Shown here: positions 35,480 to 45,263 of the stretch, in pieces
Layout of the letters: every line of letters begins with the position of its first letter
Position numbering within the stretch: position 1 is the first letter of the stretch
Origin: an uncultured Blautia sp.
GTDB taxonomy: Bacteria; Bacillota; Clostridia; Lachnospirales; Lachnospiraceae
DNA length: 64,000 bases
NCBI GenBank assembly: GCA_934364795.1
Contig: CAKRMK010000007.1
Coordinates: 53,838-117,837 of the forward strand
Reading direction: 5' to 3'
The notes under the pieces: generated by a model
Seen by the model: only the letters and a program-made list of their open reading frames with translations
What the model was told of the DNA's origin: nothing
Databases searched by the model: none
Made by a program: the position numbers and the translations under genes

Positions 35480-36115
35480 ATGGGAAAGCTGGAACTGAAT
35501 AAGAAAAGAAAGAAAAGTGCTCTGTACAATACAGCCTTTGAACTCTTTACAACTAAAGGCCTGGCTAAGACAACCATTTCTGACATTGTAGAAAATGCCG
35601 GAGTTGCCAAGGGTACTTTCTACCTATATTTTAAAGATAAATATGACATCCGCAATAAGCTGATCTCCCATAAAGCCGGAGAGCTTTTTTCCCAGGCCCA
35701 CGATGCTCTTGAAGCTGCACATATTCAGGGATTTTCAGAGCAGCTGCATTTTCTGGTAGATAATATCCTGGACAAGCTGGAAACCCAGAGCAGCCTTCTT
35801 GTCTTTATTTCCAAGAATCTTTCCTGGGGCGTTTTTAAGGATGCTTTCCAGGAACAGGCCGATGAGGATGACTATCCTTTTTATCAGGAATACCTGGATC
35901 TGCTGGAACAGTCTGATGTACATTACGATGCCCCAGAGCTTCTGCTTTTTACTATTATCGAGCTGGTCAGCTCCACAAGCTACAGCTGTATCCTTCACTC
36001 ACAGCCAGTCTGTCTTAGCGAATACAGGCCATATCTTCACAGAAGTATTGACTGTATTCTCCAGGCATTTACAAGCGGCATCACTCCGTCTCTTCCAAAT
36101 ACTTCAGATAATTAA
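35480..36115 (+). CDS. TetR/AcrR family transcriptional regulator
   Basis: 211 residues. N-terminal HTH typical of TetR: KKSALYNTAFELFTTKGLAKTTISDIVENAGVAKGTFYLYFKDKYDI. The C-terminal ligand domain is unassigned. AAGGAGGAAAAGGC precedes the ATG. It is divergent from the 1259-residue repeat protein and the shared 190-base region holds two TGAC-N5-GTCA operators, one on each promoter, so it most likely represses both genes. The inducer is unknown. Confidence 0.93.
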   Translation: MGKLELNKKRKKSALYNTAFELFTTKGLAKTTISDIVENAGVAKGTFYLYFKDKYDIRNKLISHKAGELFSQAHDALEAAHIQGFSEQLHFLVDNILDKLETQSSLLVFISKNLSWGVFKDAFQEQADEDDYPFYQEYLDLLEQSDVHYDAPELLLFTIIELVSSTSYSCILHSQPVCLSEYRPYLHRSIDCILQAFTSGITPSLPNTSDN

Positions 36116-36149
36116 TGAACGTCAGCTGAATAACCCATAGATAATTTAG

Positions 36150-36191
36150 TCCTGCCACACTGCGTTATTTTTTGCAGCTGGCAGGATTTTT
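36150..36191 (+). terminator. Intrinsic terminator of tetR
   Basis: TCCTGCCA / TGGCAGGA stem extended by CTGC/GCAG, followed by TTTTTAATTT. It also faces the convergent pcrA end. Confidence 0.8.
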
Positions 36192-36212
36192 AATTTAATA
36201 TACGTTCATTTT

Positions 36213-38363
36213 TCAGATACACTCTAATTTCACCCGAAAAGAAATGGTTCTTGGCGTTTCCATTCCGTCAAATAAAATAGTATAGGCGCTTTTGTCCATA
36301 TCCACATCTACAATGGTCCCTGTGCCAAAAATTTTATGCACTACCTTCTGTCCTGTGGAATAATGGGACGCTGCCTCTTCAGTCAAAAGATAACGGCTGC
36401 TAAGTTCAATATATTCTCGCGCCTCCTTTATCAGACCTTCTTCTGGTTGTTCCACATATTCCAAAAGCCCCTGGTCAATGTCCAGAATAAATCTGGATGG
36501 ATATCTTGGGGAGCCATCCAGATTCCTGCCTTTGGCTTCTGACAGATACAGGCCCTTTTTCGCCCTTGTCATTGCCACAAAGGCAAGCCTGCGCTCCTCT
36601 TCCATTCCTTCTCTTGTCTTTGTTTTCCTGGATGGGAAAATTCCCTCATTCATACCGCAAAGAAACACATATGGAAACTCCAGGCCTTTGGAAGTATGCA
36701 CAGTCATCATTTTCACCTTGTCATGCTCCGGCTGTGCATCACTGTTGGAAAAAAGTGCCACATGTGCAAGGTAATGCTCCAATGTAGCTTCTTCTCCGCA
36801 TGTAGTCTCATATTCATAAACAGACTGTTTCAGCTCTGCAAGGTTATCCAGCCTTTCCTGGTTCCCCTCTGTCCGCAGCATTCTCTCATACCCGGACAGA
36901 TCCAGCACTGCACAAAGCACTTCTGAAACCGGGCGTTCTCTGTAATTGGATGCAAATGTCTCTACCAGACGGACAAATTCTTTTGCTTTTGTCCCTTTAA
37001 AAATATCCTGATCCAGATTCTGGCACAAAGCTTCATACAGGCTGCACTGATTTTCCCCTGCATATTCCTGGATAAATTTCATGCGCCGCTCTCCCAGGTT
37101 CCGTTTGGGAACATTGGCAATCCTTACAAAAGAAAGATCATCCTTATAAGCGATCATCCGCAGATAACAAAGGGCATCTTTGATCTCCATACGCCCGAAA
37201 AACTGCACACCGCTGTAAATGGTATAAGGAATTTCTTCCTTCAAAAATACCTGTTCAATAACTCTGGTCAGATAATGAGCTCGGTATAATATGGTAATCT
37301 CCTTGTAAGAAACTCCCTTTTCTTTCAGCTTCTTTATCTCCTTGGCCATCCACATGGCTTCCTTCTCCTGGTTCTGACCATGATAGCAAAGAACACTTTT
37401 TCCCGACGGTAAAGTAGGCAAAAGGTCTTTTTTCATTCGAAGAAGATTCCTGCTGATCAGGGAATTTGCCACATTTAAGATCTGTGGTGTGGAACGGTAA
37501 TTCTCCATCATCATAATAGTCTGTACATCTGGGAAGTTCCGGTCAAAATCCAGAAGATATTTCACATTGGCTCCACGCCAGGTGTAGATAGTCTGGTCCG
37601 GATCCCCTACAATAAAAAGATTCCTGTGGTAGCCGCACAGCACACACATCAGCCTGTACTGCAGATCATCAATATCCTGAAACTCATCAATCATAATGTA
37701 TTCCAGGCGTTTTTGCCATTTTTGTTTGATTTCTTCGTTATTTTCAAAGATATAAAGGGTAAATTTGATAAGATCGTTATAATCCAGTCCAAAGCATTTC
37801 TTTTCCTGATAAAGATATCCGTAAAAAATAATGTCACTGGCTATAGTCGCCTGCATGTATTTCTCATAGATCTGATCTACAGACATGGTGATCATATCCT
37901 GGTAATATTCCGGCTCTTTATAAAGTTTGCGGATCTCAATCATATCTCTTGCACTGGAAAAGGTCATATTCCGAAGGGTCAGACCACGCTCTTCGTATAT
38001 AATCTTCAGCATGGAATCAATGTCAGAATTATCCAGCACCAGAAAGCTCTTAGGATACTGTACAGCATAGCTTTCTTCCTGAAGGACAGATACACAGAAT
38101 CCATGAAAGGTATTGATGTATCCGGTATCATTATCTCCTGTAAGATTATGGATCCTCTGGCGCATTTCATTAGCAGATTTATTGGTAAAGGTAACACACA
38201 GAATATTTCCTGGAAGGATTCCGATCTCGTTTACCAGAAATGCAAAACGATGCGACAATGCTCTGGTCTTACCGGAACCGGCTCCTGCAATCACCCGTAT
38301 GTATCCTTCTGTGGCCGTTACAGCCTCTGTCTGGGATTTATTCAGTCTGTCCAGAATCTCCAT
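36213..38363 (-). CDS. pcrA: ATP-dependent DNA helicase PcrA
   Basis: 716-residue superfamily 1A helicase: motif I GAGSGKTRALSHRF, II IDEFQDIDDLQYRLM, III GDPDQTIYTWRGA, V TVHTSKGLEFPYVFLCGMNEGIFPS, VI EEERRLAFVAMTRAKKGLYLS, and the PcrA-type C-terminal tail (GQKVVHKIFGTGTIVDVDMDKSAYTILFDG). Start at 38363 (MEILDRLNKSQTEAV) has AGGA 9 bases upstream; the frame extends 22 atypical residues further. No ligA is adjacent. Confidence 0.93.
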   Translation of the reverse strand: MEILDRLNKSQTEAVTATEGYIRVIAGAGSGKTRALSHRFAFLVNEIGILPGNILCVTFTNKSANEMRQRIHNLTGDNDTGYINTFHGFCVSVLQEESYAVQYPKSFLVLDNSDIDSMLKIIYEERGLTLRNMTFSSARDMIEIRKLYKEPEYYQDMITMSVDQIYEKYMQATIASDIIFYGYLYQEKKCFGLDYNDLIKFTLYIFENNEEIKQKWQKRLEYIMIDEFQDIDDLQYRLMCVLCGYHRNLFIVGDPDQTIYTWRGANVKYLLDFDRNFPDVQTIMMMENYRSTPQILNVANSLISRNLLRMKKDLLPTLPSGKSVLCYHGQNQEKEAMWMAKEIKKLKEKGVSYKEITILYRAHYLTRVIEQVFLKEEIPYTIYSGVQFFGRMEIKDALCYLRMIAYKDDLSFVRIANVPKRNLGERRMKFIQEYAGENQCSLYEALCQNLDQDIFKGTKAKEFVRLVETFASNYRERPVSEVLCAVLDLSGYERMLRTEGNQERLDNLAELKQSVYEYETTCGEEATLEHYLAHVALFSNSDAQPEHDKVKMMTVHTSKGLEFPYVFLCGMNEGIFPSRKTKTREGMEEERRLAFVAMTRAKKGLYLSEAKGRNLDGSPRYPSRFILDIDQGLLEYVEQPEEGLIKEAREYIELSSRYLLTEEAASHYSTGQKVVHKIFGTGTIVDVDMDKSAYTILFDGMETPRTISFRVKLECI

Positions 38364-38567
38364 TTTCTTTGTTCCTGCCTTTCCTTGGTATGTTCTAGTA
38401 TAACATTCTCCTGGCGCATACGCAACCATATGTTCGATATTTTATAACTTTTTACAGTCTTTACAAAAGTCCAGATTTGCCCTACTATGATATCAGAACT
38501 GTGAACGCTGCTTTGTTGCGAAACAATTTATGGAGATCACGCTACCAATTTTAAGGAGACTTTGCAT

Positions 38568-39341
38568 ATGAAAGAAAAATTATACACCATTCCTCTGATG
38601 GATGCTTTCAAGGCCGATGATGAATGCCCCTTTTGCTTTATTGAACGCCAGCTGGAACAGCACACCATGGATTTTGTTCTTGGAGCAGGCGCTTCCTATA
38701 TGGAAGATGACGTCCGCGCTGAAACTGATAAAATGGGCTTTTGCCGCACCCATTATAAAAAAATGTACGACTACGGAAACCGCCTTGGCACGGGCCTGAT
38801 CCTGAAAACACATTTCCAGTATAAAGCAAAAGAACTCCACGAACAGATCAAGATGTTCGCCCCATCCAAAGCCTCTGTTTTTTCCCGTTTTAAAAAAGGA
38901 ACTTCTGACACCAGTAACACAAAAACAAGCCTTGGCGCCTGGGCACGGGAACAGGCAGATTCCTGTTATATCTGCAATTTTTATAAAGATACTTATGCCC
39001 GCTATCTGGATACTTTTTTTGACCTTTTTAAAAAGAATCCGGAATTTCTGCCTCTTTTTAAAGATTGTAAGGGATTTTGCATTCCTCATTTCGGAGATCT
39101 TGTGGAAGCCGCAGAAACCGCTCTTTCTGACAAAGAAAAAAAGGCCTTTTACGATATTCTGTTTCCTATGATGGAACAGAACATGCAAAGGCTTTCTGAT
39201 GATCTTGACTGGTTCTGTGATAAATTTGATTACCGTAACAAGGATGCCGACTGGCGTACCTCCAAGGATGCCCTTCCCCGGGGAATGCAAAAGGCAGCCG
39301 GAGGCTATCCTGCTGATGAACCTTATACAATGGACAAATAA
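38568..39341 (+). CDS. DUF6062-like Cys-motif protein
   Basis: 257 residues with two similar halves, each carrying a CxxC and a later C-x-x-H: DDECPFCFIE and GFCRTHYKKM in the first, DSCYICNFYK and GFCIPHFGDL in the second. The pattern suggests two metal sites or redox pairs. I recall this as the Lachnospiraceae family DUF6062, function unknown. ATG at 38568 follows AAGGAG; TTG at 38562 is the only upstream alternative. No signal peptide. Monocistronic with a strong terminator. Confidence 0.75.
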   Translation: MKEKLYTIPLMDAFKADDECPFCFIERQLEQHTMDFVLGAGASYMEDDVRAETDKMGFCRTHYKKMYDYGNRLGTGLILKTHFQYKAKELHEQIKMFAPSKASVFSRFKKGTSDTSNTKTSLGAWAREQADSCYICNFYKDTYARYLDTFFDLFKKNPEFLPLFKDCKGFCIPHFGDLVEAAETALSDKEKKAFYDILFPMMEQNMQRLSDDLDWFCDKFDYRNKDADWRTSKDALPRGMQKAAGGYPADEPYTMDK

Positions 39342-39360
39342 ACTCAAAAACTTAATAAAT

Positions 39361-39418
39361 AAAAAGCTTCTGGGAACCAGATCTGCTTATAAGGTTTGGT
39401 TCCACAGAAGCTCTTTTT
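39361..39418. terminator. Bidirectional terminator
   Basis: AGCTTCTG-GGAACCA pairs with TGGTTCC-ACAGAAGCT, flanked by AAAAA on the left and TTTTT on the right, between convergent genes. Confidence 0.88.
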
Positions 39419-39426
39419 ATAATGTA

Positions 39427-39473
39427 AAAATTTCACAGATTGCGGGAATGATTTTTCAAACAGGCTCCAGAGC
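39427..39473. repeat. Right-half MITE-like fragment
   Basis: TTTCACAGATTGCGGGAATGATTTTTCAAACAGGCTCCA in two stretches matches the right end of the 29268-29431 element (GATTGTGGGAATGATTTTTCAAACAGGCTCTA). The left half is absent. Confidence 0.75.
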
Positions 39474-39481
39474 ATAATACA

Positions 39482-40921
39482 TCAGAATTTTCTCCAGGTA
39501 TCCCTCTTAAATAAAAGCAAAAGCGGGAATACTTCCAGCCTTCCAGCCAGCATGTCAAAAATCATCACCAGCTTGGAAATATAAGAATAGCATCCAAAGT
39601 TTCCGGTAGGGCCAACCGCTCCAAGTCCCGGTCCTATGTTATTCAAAGTTGCCGTAATGGCAGTGAAATTGGAAACCAGATCCAGATTGTCCAGGCTGAT
39701 CACCAGAAGTGATGCCACAAATATGAGAATATACACAAACAAAAACATATTGGTAGCTCTTACCACTTCGTGTGGAATTGCTTTTCCATCCATTTTGATT
39801 TTTTTCACTGCATTGGGATGAAGGTAAAGCTGCAGTTCTTTACGGGCAGATTTGCAAAGGATCATCAGACGGGACACTTTGATTCCACCGCCTGTACTGC
39901 CGGCACAGGCTCCCATAAACATCAGGATTACCAGTATGGTCTTGGAAAATACCGGCCATACATTAAAATCTGTGGTAGCATATCCTGTAGTTGTTATAAT
40001 GGAACCAACCTGAAATGCAGCCTGCTGGAATGCCCTGCCAAAGCTGGTAAACATTCCCCTTGTATTAATTGCTATGGCAACAATAGCAAATCCAATAATT
40101 CCCAAATAATAACGGACCTCTTCATTCTTAGCAGCCTGCATTACCTTTTTGGTAAGGAGCAGATAGTAGGCATTAAAGTTTACACCAAACAGGATCATAA
40201 AAACAGTAATTACAACCTGGTTATAGGTGCTGTAGCTTGCAATACTGTCATTTTTGATACCAAATCCGCCAGTTCCTGCTGTACCAAAGCTCAAGCAAAG
40301 AGTATCAAACAGCGGCATCCCCCCCAGAAGCAGAAGTACCATTTCCACAACCGTCATCATAATATAAATGGTATATAAAATTTTGGCAGTAGATTGTACC
40401 TTTGGCACCAGTTTGCTTACAGAAGGTCCGGGGCTCTCTGCTTTCATCAGGTTCATATGGTAGCCGCCGGTTAGCGGAAGCAGGCACAGAATAAACACCA
40501 GAACTCCCATGCCTCCGATCCAATGAGTAAAGCTTCTCCAGATCAGTATACAATGAGAAAGTGCCTCAACATCGGAAAGTATACTTGCTCCTGTAGTCGT
40601 AAACCCGGAAACTGTTTCAAACAGGGCATCTACAGGATGTGCAATACTTCCGGAAAGCACAAAGGGAAGTGCCCCAGCTATACTTAGTGCCAGCCAGCTA
40701 AGGGCAACTGTCACAGCTCCCTCTTTCGCATGGAATACTTTATTTTTACTTCTTTTCCTGGTAAGGGGAATTCCCACTGCCAGGCAGATCAGCATGGTAA
40801 CTGCAAATGCCAGTCCATCCTTTTCCTGATAAATGATCGCTGTAATTCCAGGCAGTATCATAAAAACAGCTTCAAAATTAAAGATCCAGCCAAGAATATA
40901 AAATATCATGGAATAATTCAT
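39482..40921 (-). CDS. trkH: Trk-type potassium uptake channel subunit TrkH
   Basis: 479-residue membrane protein of the TrkH/KtrB superfamily with four pore-loop repeats (SGFTTTGASIL, GTAGTGGFGI, ITTTGYATTDF, NNIGPGLGAVGP). It admits K+ (or Na+/K+ symport) and needs the RCK protein encoded 12 bases upstream. Length favours TrkH over the shorter KtrB. Confidence 0.94.
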   Translation of the reverse strand: MNYSMIFYILGWIFNFEAVFMILPGITAIIYQEKDGLAFAVTMLICLAVGIPLTRKRSKNKVFHAKEGAVTVALSWLALSIAGALPFVLSGSIAHPVDALFETVSGFTTTGASILSDVEALSHCILIWRSFTHWIGGMGVLVFILCLLPLTGGYHMNLMKAESPGPSVSKLVPKVQSTAKILYTIYIMMTVVEMVLLLLGGMPLFDTLCLSFGTAGTGGFGIKNDSIASYSTYNQVVITVFMILFGVNFNAYYLLLTKKVMQAAKNEEVRYYLGIIGFAIVAIAINTRGMFTSFGRAFQQAAFQVGSIITTTGYATTDFNVWPVFSKTILVILMFMGACAGSTGGGIKVSRLMILCKSARKELQLYLHPNAVKKIKMDGKAIPHEVVRATNMFLFVYILIFVASLLVISLDNLDLVSNFTAITATLNNIGPGLGAVGPTGNFGCYSYISKLVMIFDMLAGRLEVFPLLLLFKRDTWRKF

Positions 40922-40933
40922 ATCCGTACTCCT

Positions 40934-42292
40934 TTATCTGTCAAGAATGGCACTGATGTCCCGAAGACCCCTGTTTGTGGTAACGATCACCACCCGGTCA
41001 CCGATTTCCAGTGTATCATGACCTCTTGGAATACGCACACTGCCGTCACGGTACAGGCAGCCTACCAGAAGGTTGCTTTTTAGTTTCAGTTCTGACAGAG
41101 TTTTTCCGACAACAGGAGAATTGTCACAGATCTTAAATTCCAGTGCCTCTGCCTTACCGTCCAGAATATGGTACAGTGTCTCCACATTACTTCCAATAGA
41201 ATTCTGTGTTGCCCTTACATACTGTAAAATATAGTCTGCCGTAATATATTTGGGATAGATCACACTTCCAATATCCAGACTGTCAATAATATCATCATAA
41301 GCAAGACGGTTTACCTTGGCTACAAGCTTGGCCTGGGAAATGGTCTTTGCAAACAGGGACAAAAAGACATTTTCCTCATCCATATTGGTAAGTGCTACAA
41401 AAGATTCCGCACTGCCAAGTCCCTCTTCCAGAAGAAGAGAACGGTCTGTACCATCTCCATTAATAATTGTGGCATCTGCAAGCTCTTCACTTAAAAATTC
41501 ACAGCGGTTTTTATCTTTTTCGATCACTTTGACTTTGATCTTCATAGAAAGAAGAGCCTGGGCCAGATAATAGGAAATGGTTCCGCCACCTACAATGATG
41601 GTATTTTTTACCTGATGGGTCTTAAGACCGATCTTTTTGAAAAATGCAGCTGCATTCTGCGGCGTTGCAAGGATAGAAACAATATCTCCGTTACGGATCA
41701 CATTAGTACCACCAGGAATGGTGGTATAATCTTTTCCCTCAATGGCGCAGAAAAGAATGTCACATCTGAAATGCTCTGTAATTTCCTGAATGCTTTTTCC
41801 ATCCAGATTAAATTCCGGCATAACCTTAAATTTCAGAAGCTCAACTTTTCCACGGGCAAAGGTATCAATCTTGATAGCAGATGGAAAACGAAGAAGCTTG
41901 GAAATTTCCTGGGCTGCTGCCAGTTCAGGATTGATGATCATAGTAACCCCAAGGCGCTCCTTGATAAAGCCGATCTCCTTACTGTAAATAGGATTCCGCA
42001 CTCTGGCGATCGTCTGGCAATGTCCTGTTTTCTGGGCAATCAGACAGCACAGAAGATTCATTTCATCTGACACGGTAACTGCGATCAGGATATCGGCAGT
42101 CTCAATTCCCGCCTCCATCAGTGTATTGATACTGGCACCGTTTCCCACAATTCCCATAGCATCTACTTCATCCGTTATTTCATTGATGGTATCTGCATTG
42201 GTATCTATCAGGGTTATGTCTGTATCCTCTTCCTGTAATTGCTCTGCAAGGGTACGTCCTACTTTTCCGCACCCGACAATTATAATTTGCAT
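40934..42292 (-). CDS. trkA: Trk potassium uptake regulatory protein TrkA
   Basis: 452 residues, two tandem RCK modules: the first nucleotide-binding fold starts IIIVGCGKVGRTLAEQL and the second NTIIVGGGTISYYLAQALL, each followed by a TrkA-C domain (VMPEFNLDGKSIQEI; EFKICDNSPVVGKTLSELKL). Cytosolic NAD(H)/nucleotide-gated subunit of TrkH. Start at 42292 (MQIIIVG) has GGAGGAG upstream; the frame runs 21 residues further without a site. Confidence 0.95.
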   Translation of the reverse strand: MQIIIVGCGKVGRTLAEQLQEEDTDITLIDTNADTINEITDEVDAMGIVGNGASINTLMEAGIETADILIAVTVSDEMNLLCCLIAQKTGHCQTIARVRNPIYSKEIGFIKERLGVTMIINPELAAAQEISKLLRFPSAIKIDTFARGKVELLKFKVMPEFNLDGKSIQEITEHFRCDILFCAIEGKDYTTIPGGTNVIRNGDIVSILATPQNAAAFFKKIGLKTHQVKNTIIVGGGTISYYLAQALLSMKIKVKVIEKDKNRCEFLSEELADATIINGDGTDRSLLLEEGLGSAESFVALTNMDEENVFLSLFAKTISQAKLVAKVNRLAYDDIIDSLDIGSVIYPKYITADYILQYVRATQNSIGSNVETLYHILDGKAEALEFKICDNSPVVGKTLSELKLKSNLLVGCLYRDGSVRIPRGHDTLEIGDRVVIVTTNRGLRDISAILDR

Positions 42293-42511
42293 AACTCCTC
42301 CAATGTATAAAATTCCAAATGTTTTAAGGATTGCATCAGCAGATAAAACCTGCAAAGCAATCCCTAAATATTATAACACTACTAAGTGTTTTTGAAAATA
42401 GTCATTTTCTTACAGTAAATCCTGTGATAACCGCAGGAAATCCCGACACATTTTTCGTGCCGGGATTTCCTGTCCGTATAGTTTTTATTGCACTTATGGG
42501 GCTACGTTTAT

Positions 42512-43156
42512 TTATATGATTTCCAGAATTTTCCTGGTAATCCCACTTGCAAGCTGACTGTGTCCCTCTTTTGTCAGATGCATATGATCAATATCATTTG
42601 GCGGCACTGTGACCACCTCATTTGCATCCAGATAATAACAGCCTGTCAGCTTTGCAACAGCTTCGTACTCTTTTGCAAGTCCCATGGATTTTTCTGCACA
42701 GCCAGCTCCCATAGTTCCTCTTACAGCGGAATCTTCATATCCTTTTCCAATATTCTGAGGAGTTACAATGAGAATCTTAGGCGTTTTATCCCTCCAGCAG
42801 TCCGTTATGGAAATGGCTTTTTGTACCAGTCTTTTCAATCCCAGACCAATGCAGGCTGCAGATGCGCCAAAACGCTCTTTCGTATCATTGGTTCCAAGCA
42901 TAATGACCAGAAGATCTACCGGCTCATGGCTCATAAGACATGGATAAATATAATCCAGTCCGGAAAGCCCTTCAAACAAGGGATCATTAAAGCAGGTGGT
43001 TCGGCCGCTCAATCCCTCTTCCAGTATCAGATAATCTTCTCCCAGATTTTTCTGCAAAAGACAGGTCCAGCGCTCTGTTTCATCGAATCTGCCGTCATTT
43101 GCAGCACAATACCCATGTGTGTTGGAATCTCCAAAGCATACGATATGTTTTTTCAT
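42512..43156 (-). CDS. SGNH/GDSL hydrolase, possible sialate O-acetylesterase
   Basis: 214 residues with block I CFGDSNTHGY (nucleophile Ser), block III VIMLGTNDTKERF and block V DHMHLTKEGH (catalytic Asp/His). The family removes acyl groups. It is the last gene of the sialic-acid operon, directly after the nanA relic, so de-O-acetylation of sialic acid is the likeliest role (inference). No signal peptide, so cytoplasmic. The frame is intact although its neighbours are broken. Confidence 0.85.
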   Translation of the reverse strand: MKKHIVCFGDSNTHGYCAANDGRFDETERWTCLLQKNLGEDYLILEEGLSGRTTCFNDPLFEGLSGLDYIYPCLMSHEPVDLLVIMLGTNDTKERFGASAACIGLGLKRLVQKAISITDCWRDKTPKILIVTPQNIGKGYEDSAVRGTMGAGCAEKSMGLAKEYEAVAKLTGCYYLDANEVVTVPPNDIDHMHLTKEGHSQLASGITRKILEII

Positions 43157-43160
43157 GCTC

Positions 43161-43587
43161 TTACCACTCCTTTGTTTCTTCTACAGCCTTTCGGATATCA
43201 CGATAAAGTTCGATCAGCTTTGGATCTTCTGTAGATACCGGAAGGAACGGAAGTCTTGGATCTCCCATCGGGCAGCCATCCAGGGTAATAATTCCTTTTA
43301 CAGCTCCGTGCATGGACGGGAAGCTGCAAAGACGGTAAATAAGCGGAGTTACAATTTCCTGAAGTTCTGCTGCTTTTTCCCATTCATGACGGTGAATCAG
43401 TTCATCCATTTTCAGATAAAGCTCTGGCATTGCACCATAGGTTCCGCCGATTCCTGCATCTGCTCCAAGAAGACGTCCTGCTACAAACTGCCTTAATGGC
43501 TTCTACGTCCACACTTCCATCTTTTTTAAATGGTGTGTTTAATGCAACTGTTACATTTCTGAATTTGCTTACATCATACTTTGACAT
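43161..43587 (-). pseudogene. nanA: N-acetylneuraminate lyase, internal deletion with frameshift
   Basis: The start (MSKYDVSKFRNVTVALNTPF..VDVEAIK, from 43587) is the first 32 residues of a NanA-type DHDPS-family aldolase. At about 43492 the sequence jumps to the C-terminal third in another frame: RQFVAGRLLGADAGIGGTYGAMPEL and on to the stop at 43161. About 160 codons are missing compared with the normal length near 305, including the GSTGE phosphate site, the catalytic Tyr and the Schiff-base Lys. It cannot encode an active lyase. The RBS-equipped start (GAGAGAGGATGG before ATG) is still present. Confidence 0.88.
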
Positions 43588-43606
43588 AATCCATCCTCTC
43601 TTTCTT

Positions 43607-44308
43607 TTATCCCCTGTTTTCTACTGCTTTTATAAAACGGGCAGCGATTTCCAAAGGTCTGGTGATCGCTCCGCCAACTACAACTGCAAAAGCTCCTGCA
43701 TCCAGCATTTTTACTGCATCCTCTGGTGAATGGACGCGTCCTTCTCCTATTACCGGAATGTCCACAGTTTGTGATAATTTTTTCACAAGCTCATAATCCG
43801 GACCTTCCAGCTTCGGTGAATGGCTGGTATAGCCGCTCATGGTAGTGCCTACAATGTCCATTCCCAGCTTCCATGCACGAACGCCTTCTTCATAAGTAGA
43901 AATATCTGCCATCAAAACAGCATCCGGATATTTATTTCTTACTTCTGTAATAAATTCCGCTACTGTTTTTCCATCGCCACGTTTCATATCTGTGCAATCC
44001 AAAGCAATAACATCTGATCCAGCCTCCACCAGCTCATCTACTTCTTTCATGGTCGGTGTGATATAGCTTTCAAATCCCGGATATTTGATCTTGATAAGTC
44101 CAATCACCGGAAGACCTGTCTCTTCTTTAATGGCGATCACATCGCGGATACTGCTTGTACGGATTGCAGGAGTTCCTGCCTGTTTCGCAGCCCTTGCCAT
44201 AAGATACATAATCGATTTTTCCTCCACATAAAGAGGTTCTCCTGGCACAGCCTGACAAGATACAATTACTTTTCCCTTAATGCTGTCAAAAATTTCCTGT
44301 TTTGTCAT
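43607..44308 (-). CDS. nanE: N-acetylmannosamine-6-phosphate 2-epimerase
   Basis: 233-residue TIM barrel converting ManNAc-6-P to GlcNAc-6-P. Motifs: KGKVIVSCQAVPGEPL, IIGLIKIKYPG-type strand (PVIGLIKIKYPGFESYITPT), VIALDCTDMKRGDGKT, ADISTYEEGVRAWKLG and GEGRVHSPEDAVKMLDAGAFAVVVGGAITRP. Intact. It sits between the permease and the nanA relic. Confidence 0.95.
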   Translation of the reverse strand: MTKQEIFDSIKGKVIVSCQAVPGEPLYVEEKSIMYLMARAAKQAGTPAIRTSSIRDVIAIKEETGLPVIGLIKIKYPGFESYITPTMKEVDELVEAGSDVIALDCTDMKRGDGKTVAEFITEVRNKYPDAVLMADISTYEEGVRAWKLGMDIVGTTMSGYTSHSPKLEGPDYELVKKLSQTVDIPVIGEGRVHSPEDAVKMLDAGAFAVVVGGAITRPLEIAARFIKAVENRG

Positions 44309-44340
44309 AAGTGATTCTCCCTTCTGCTATCAAAAAATTA

Positions 44341-45246
44341 TCAGCCTTTTACAGCTCCCATTGTAATACCTTTTGTAAAGTATTTCTGGAAAACAAGGAA
44401 TACAATGATAATCGGAACTGCTGCAAGTGCTGCTCCGGCCATGATAAGACCAAAATCTGTTGCATTCTCTGCCTGAAGCTTTGCAATACCAAGTGAAATA
44501 GTAAGATTGCTGGTACTGCTAAGCATGATCAGCTGCATAAAGTAATCATTCCATGAATTGATAAATGTAAAGATTGCAAGTGCTCCAACACCTGGCTTGA
44601 TCATTGGATAAGCAATGGCTGTAAAGGTTTTCCATTCATTGGCACCGTCAATCTTGGCAGCCTCCATCATTTCGCCTGGAATACCCTCTCCAAACTGTTT
44701 AATAAGGAAAACCCCAAAGGGCCAGCCTACGATAGGTAAAATTACTGCCCAGATAGTATTATACAGATGGAGTGCGGACATTTCACGAAGCAATGGAATC
44801 AGAATAACCTGCTTTGGAAGTGCCATGGCACATACAATCAGAGAAAATACAATAGAACGTCCGATAAAACGTTTCTTTGCCAGTGCGTAACCTGCCATTG
44901 CTGCTGTAAAGCAGGTAAGAAGCATGGATATCACTGCCATGAAAATGGTGTTTAAAAGCCAGCGGACTGCTGCCGGAACCTCTGGTCCTGCAAAAACCTT
45001 ACTGGTAAACGGGATTCCAATTTCCCATAAAGGTGCTGTCTGTCTGCTGAAAAGCTTCTGATAATTGGCTGACACCCACTCCTGTGGCCACCACTGTGGT
45101 GTTGGTGCATTGATTGCCATACTGGTCTTAAAAGATCCTATAATGATCCAGTACAGAGGAAATGCAAATCCGATTGCAAGAAGTGTGATTACAATAATAG
45201 AAAAAACGCGGTAAACCTTTGCGCCTGTGTTGCTTTTATTTTTCAT
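44341..45246 (-). CDS. Sugar ABC transporter permease (MalG type), sialic-acid locus
   Basis: 301 residues with six membrane helices and the EAA loop EMMEAAKIDGANEWKTFTAIAYPMIKPG. Inner-membrane permease of a CUT1 transporter; with the neighbouring permease and binding protein it should import sialic acid, judged from the nanE/nanA context. Intact, but both partners are broken. Confidence 0.9.
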   Translation of the reverse strand: MKNKSNTGAKVYRVFSIIVITLLAIGFAFPLYWIIIGSFKTSMAINAPTPQWWPQEWVSANYQKLFSRQTAPLWEIGIPFTSKVFAGPEVPAAVRWLLNTIFMAVISMLLTCFTAAMAGYALAKKRFIGRSIVFSLIVCAMALPKQVILIPLLREMSALHLYNTIWAVILPIVGWPFGVFLIKQFGEGIPGEMMEAAKIDGANEWKTFTAIAYPMIKPGVGALAIFTFINSWNDYFMQLIMLSSTSNLTISLGIAKLQAENATDFGLIMAGAALAAVPIIIVFLVFQKYFTKGITMGAVKG

Positions 45247-45263
45247 TTGCTTTTCCTCCTTTC

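Noticed and set aside
38580..39347. 255-codon minus-strand open frame opposite the DUF6062-like gene
   Set aside because: The plus-strand frame has a good ribosome site and ordered Cys motifs; the antisense frame is Phe/Ile-rich with no family resemblance.
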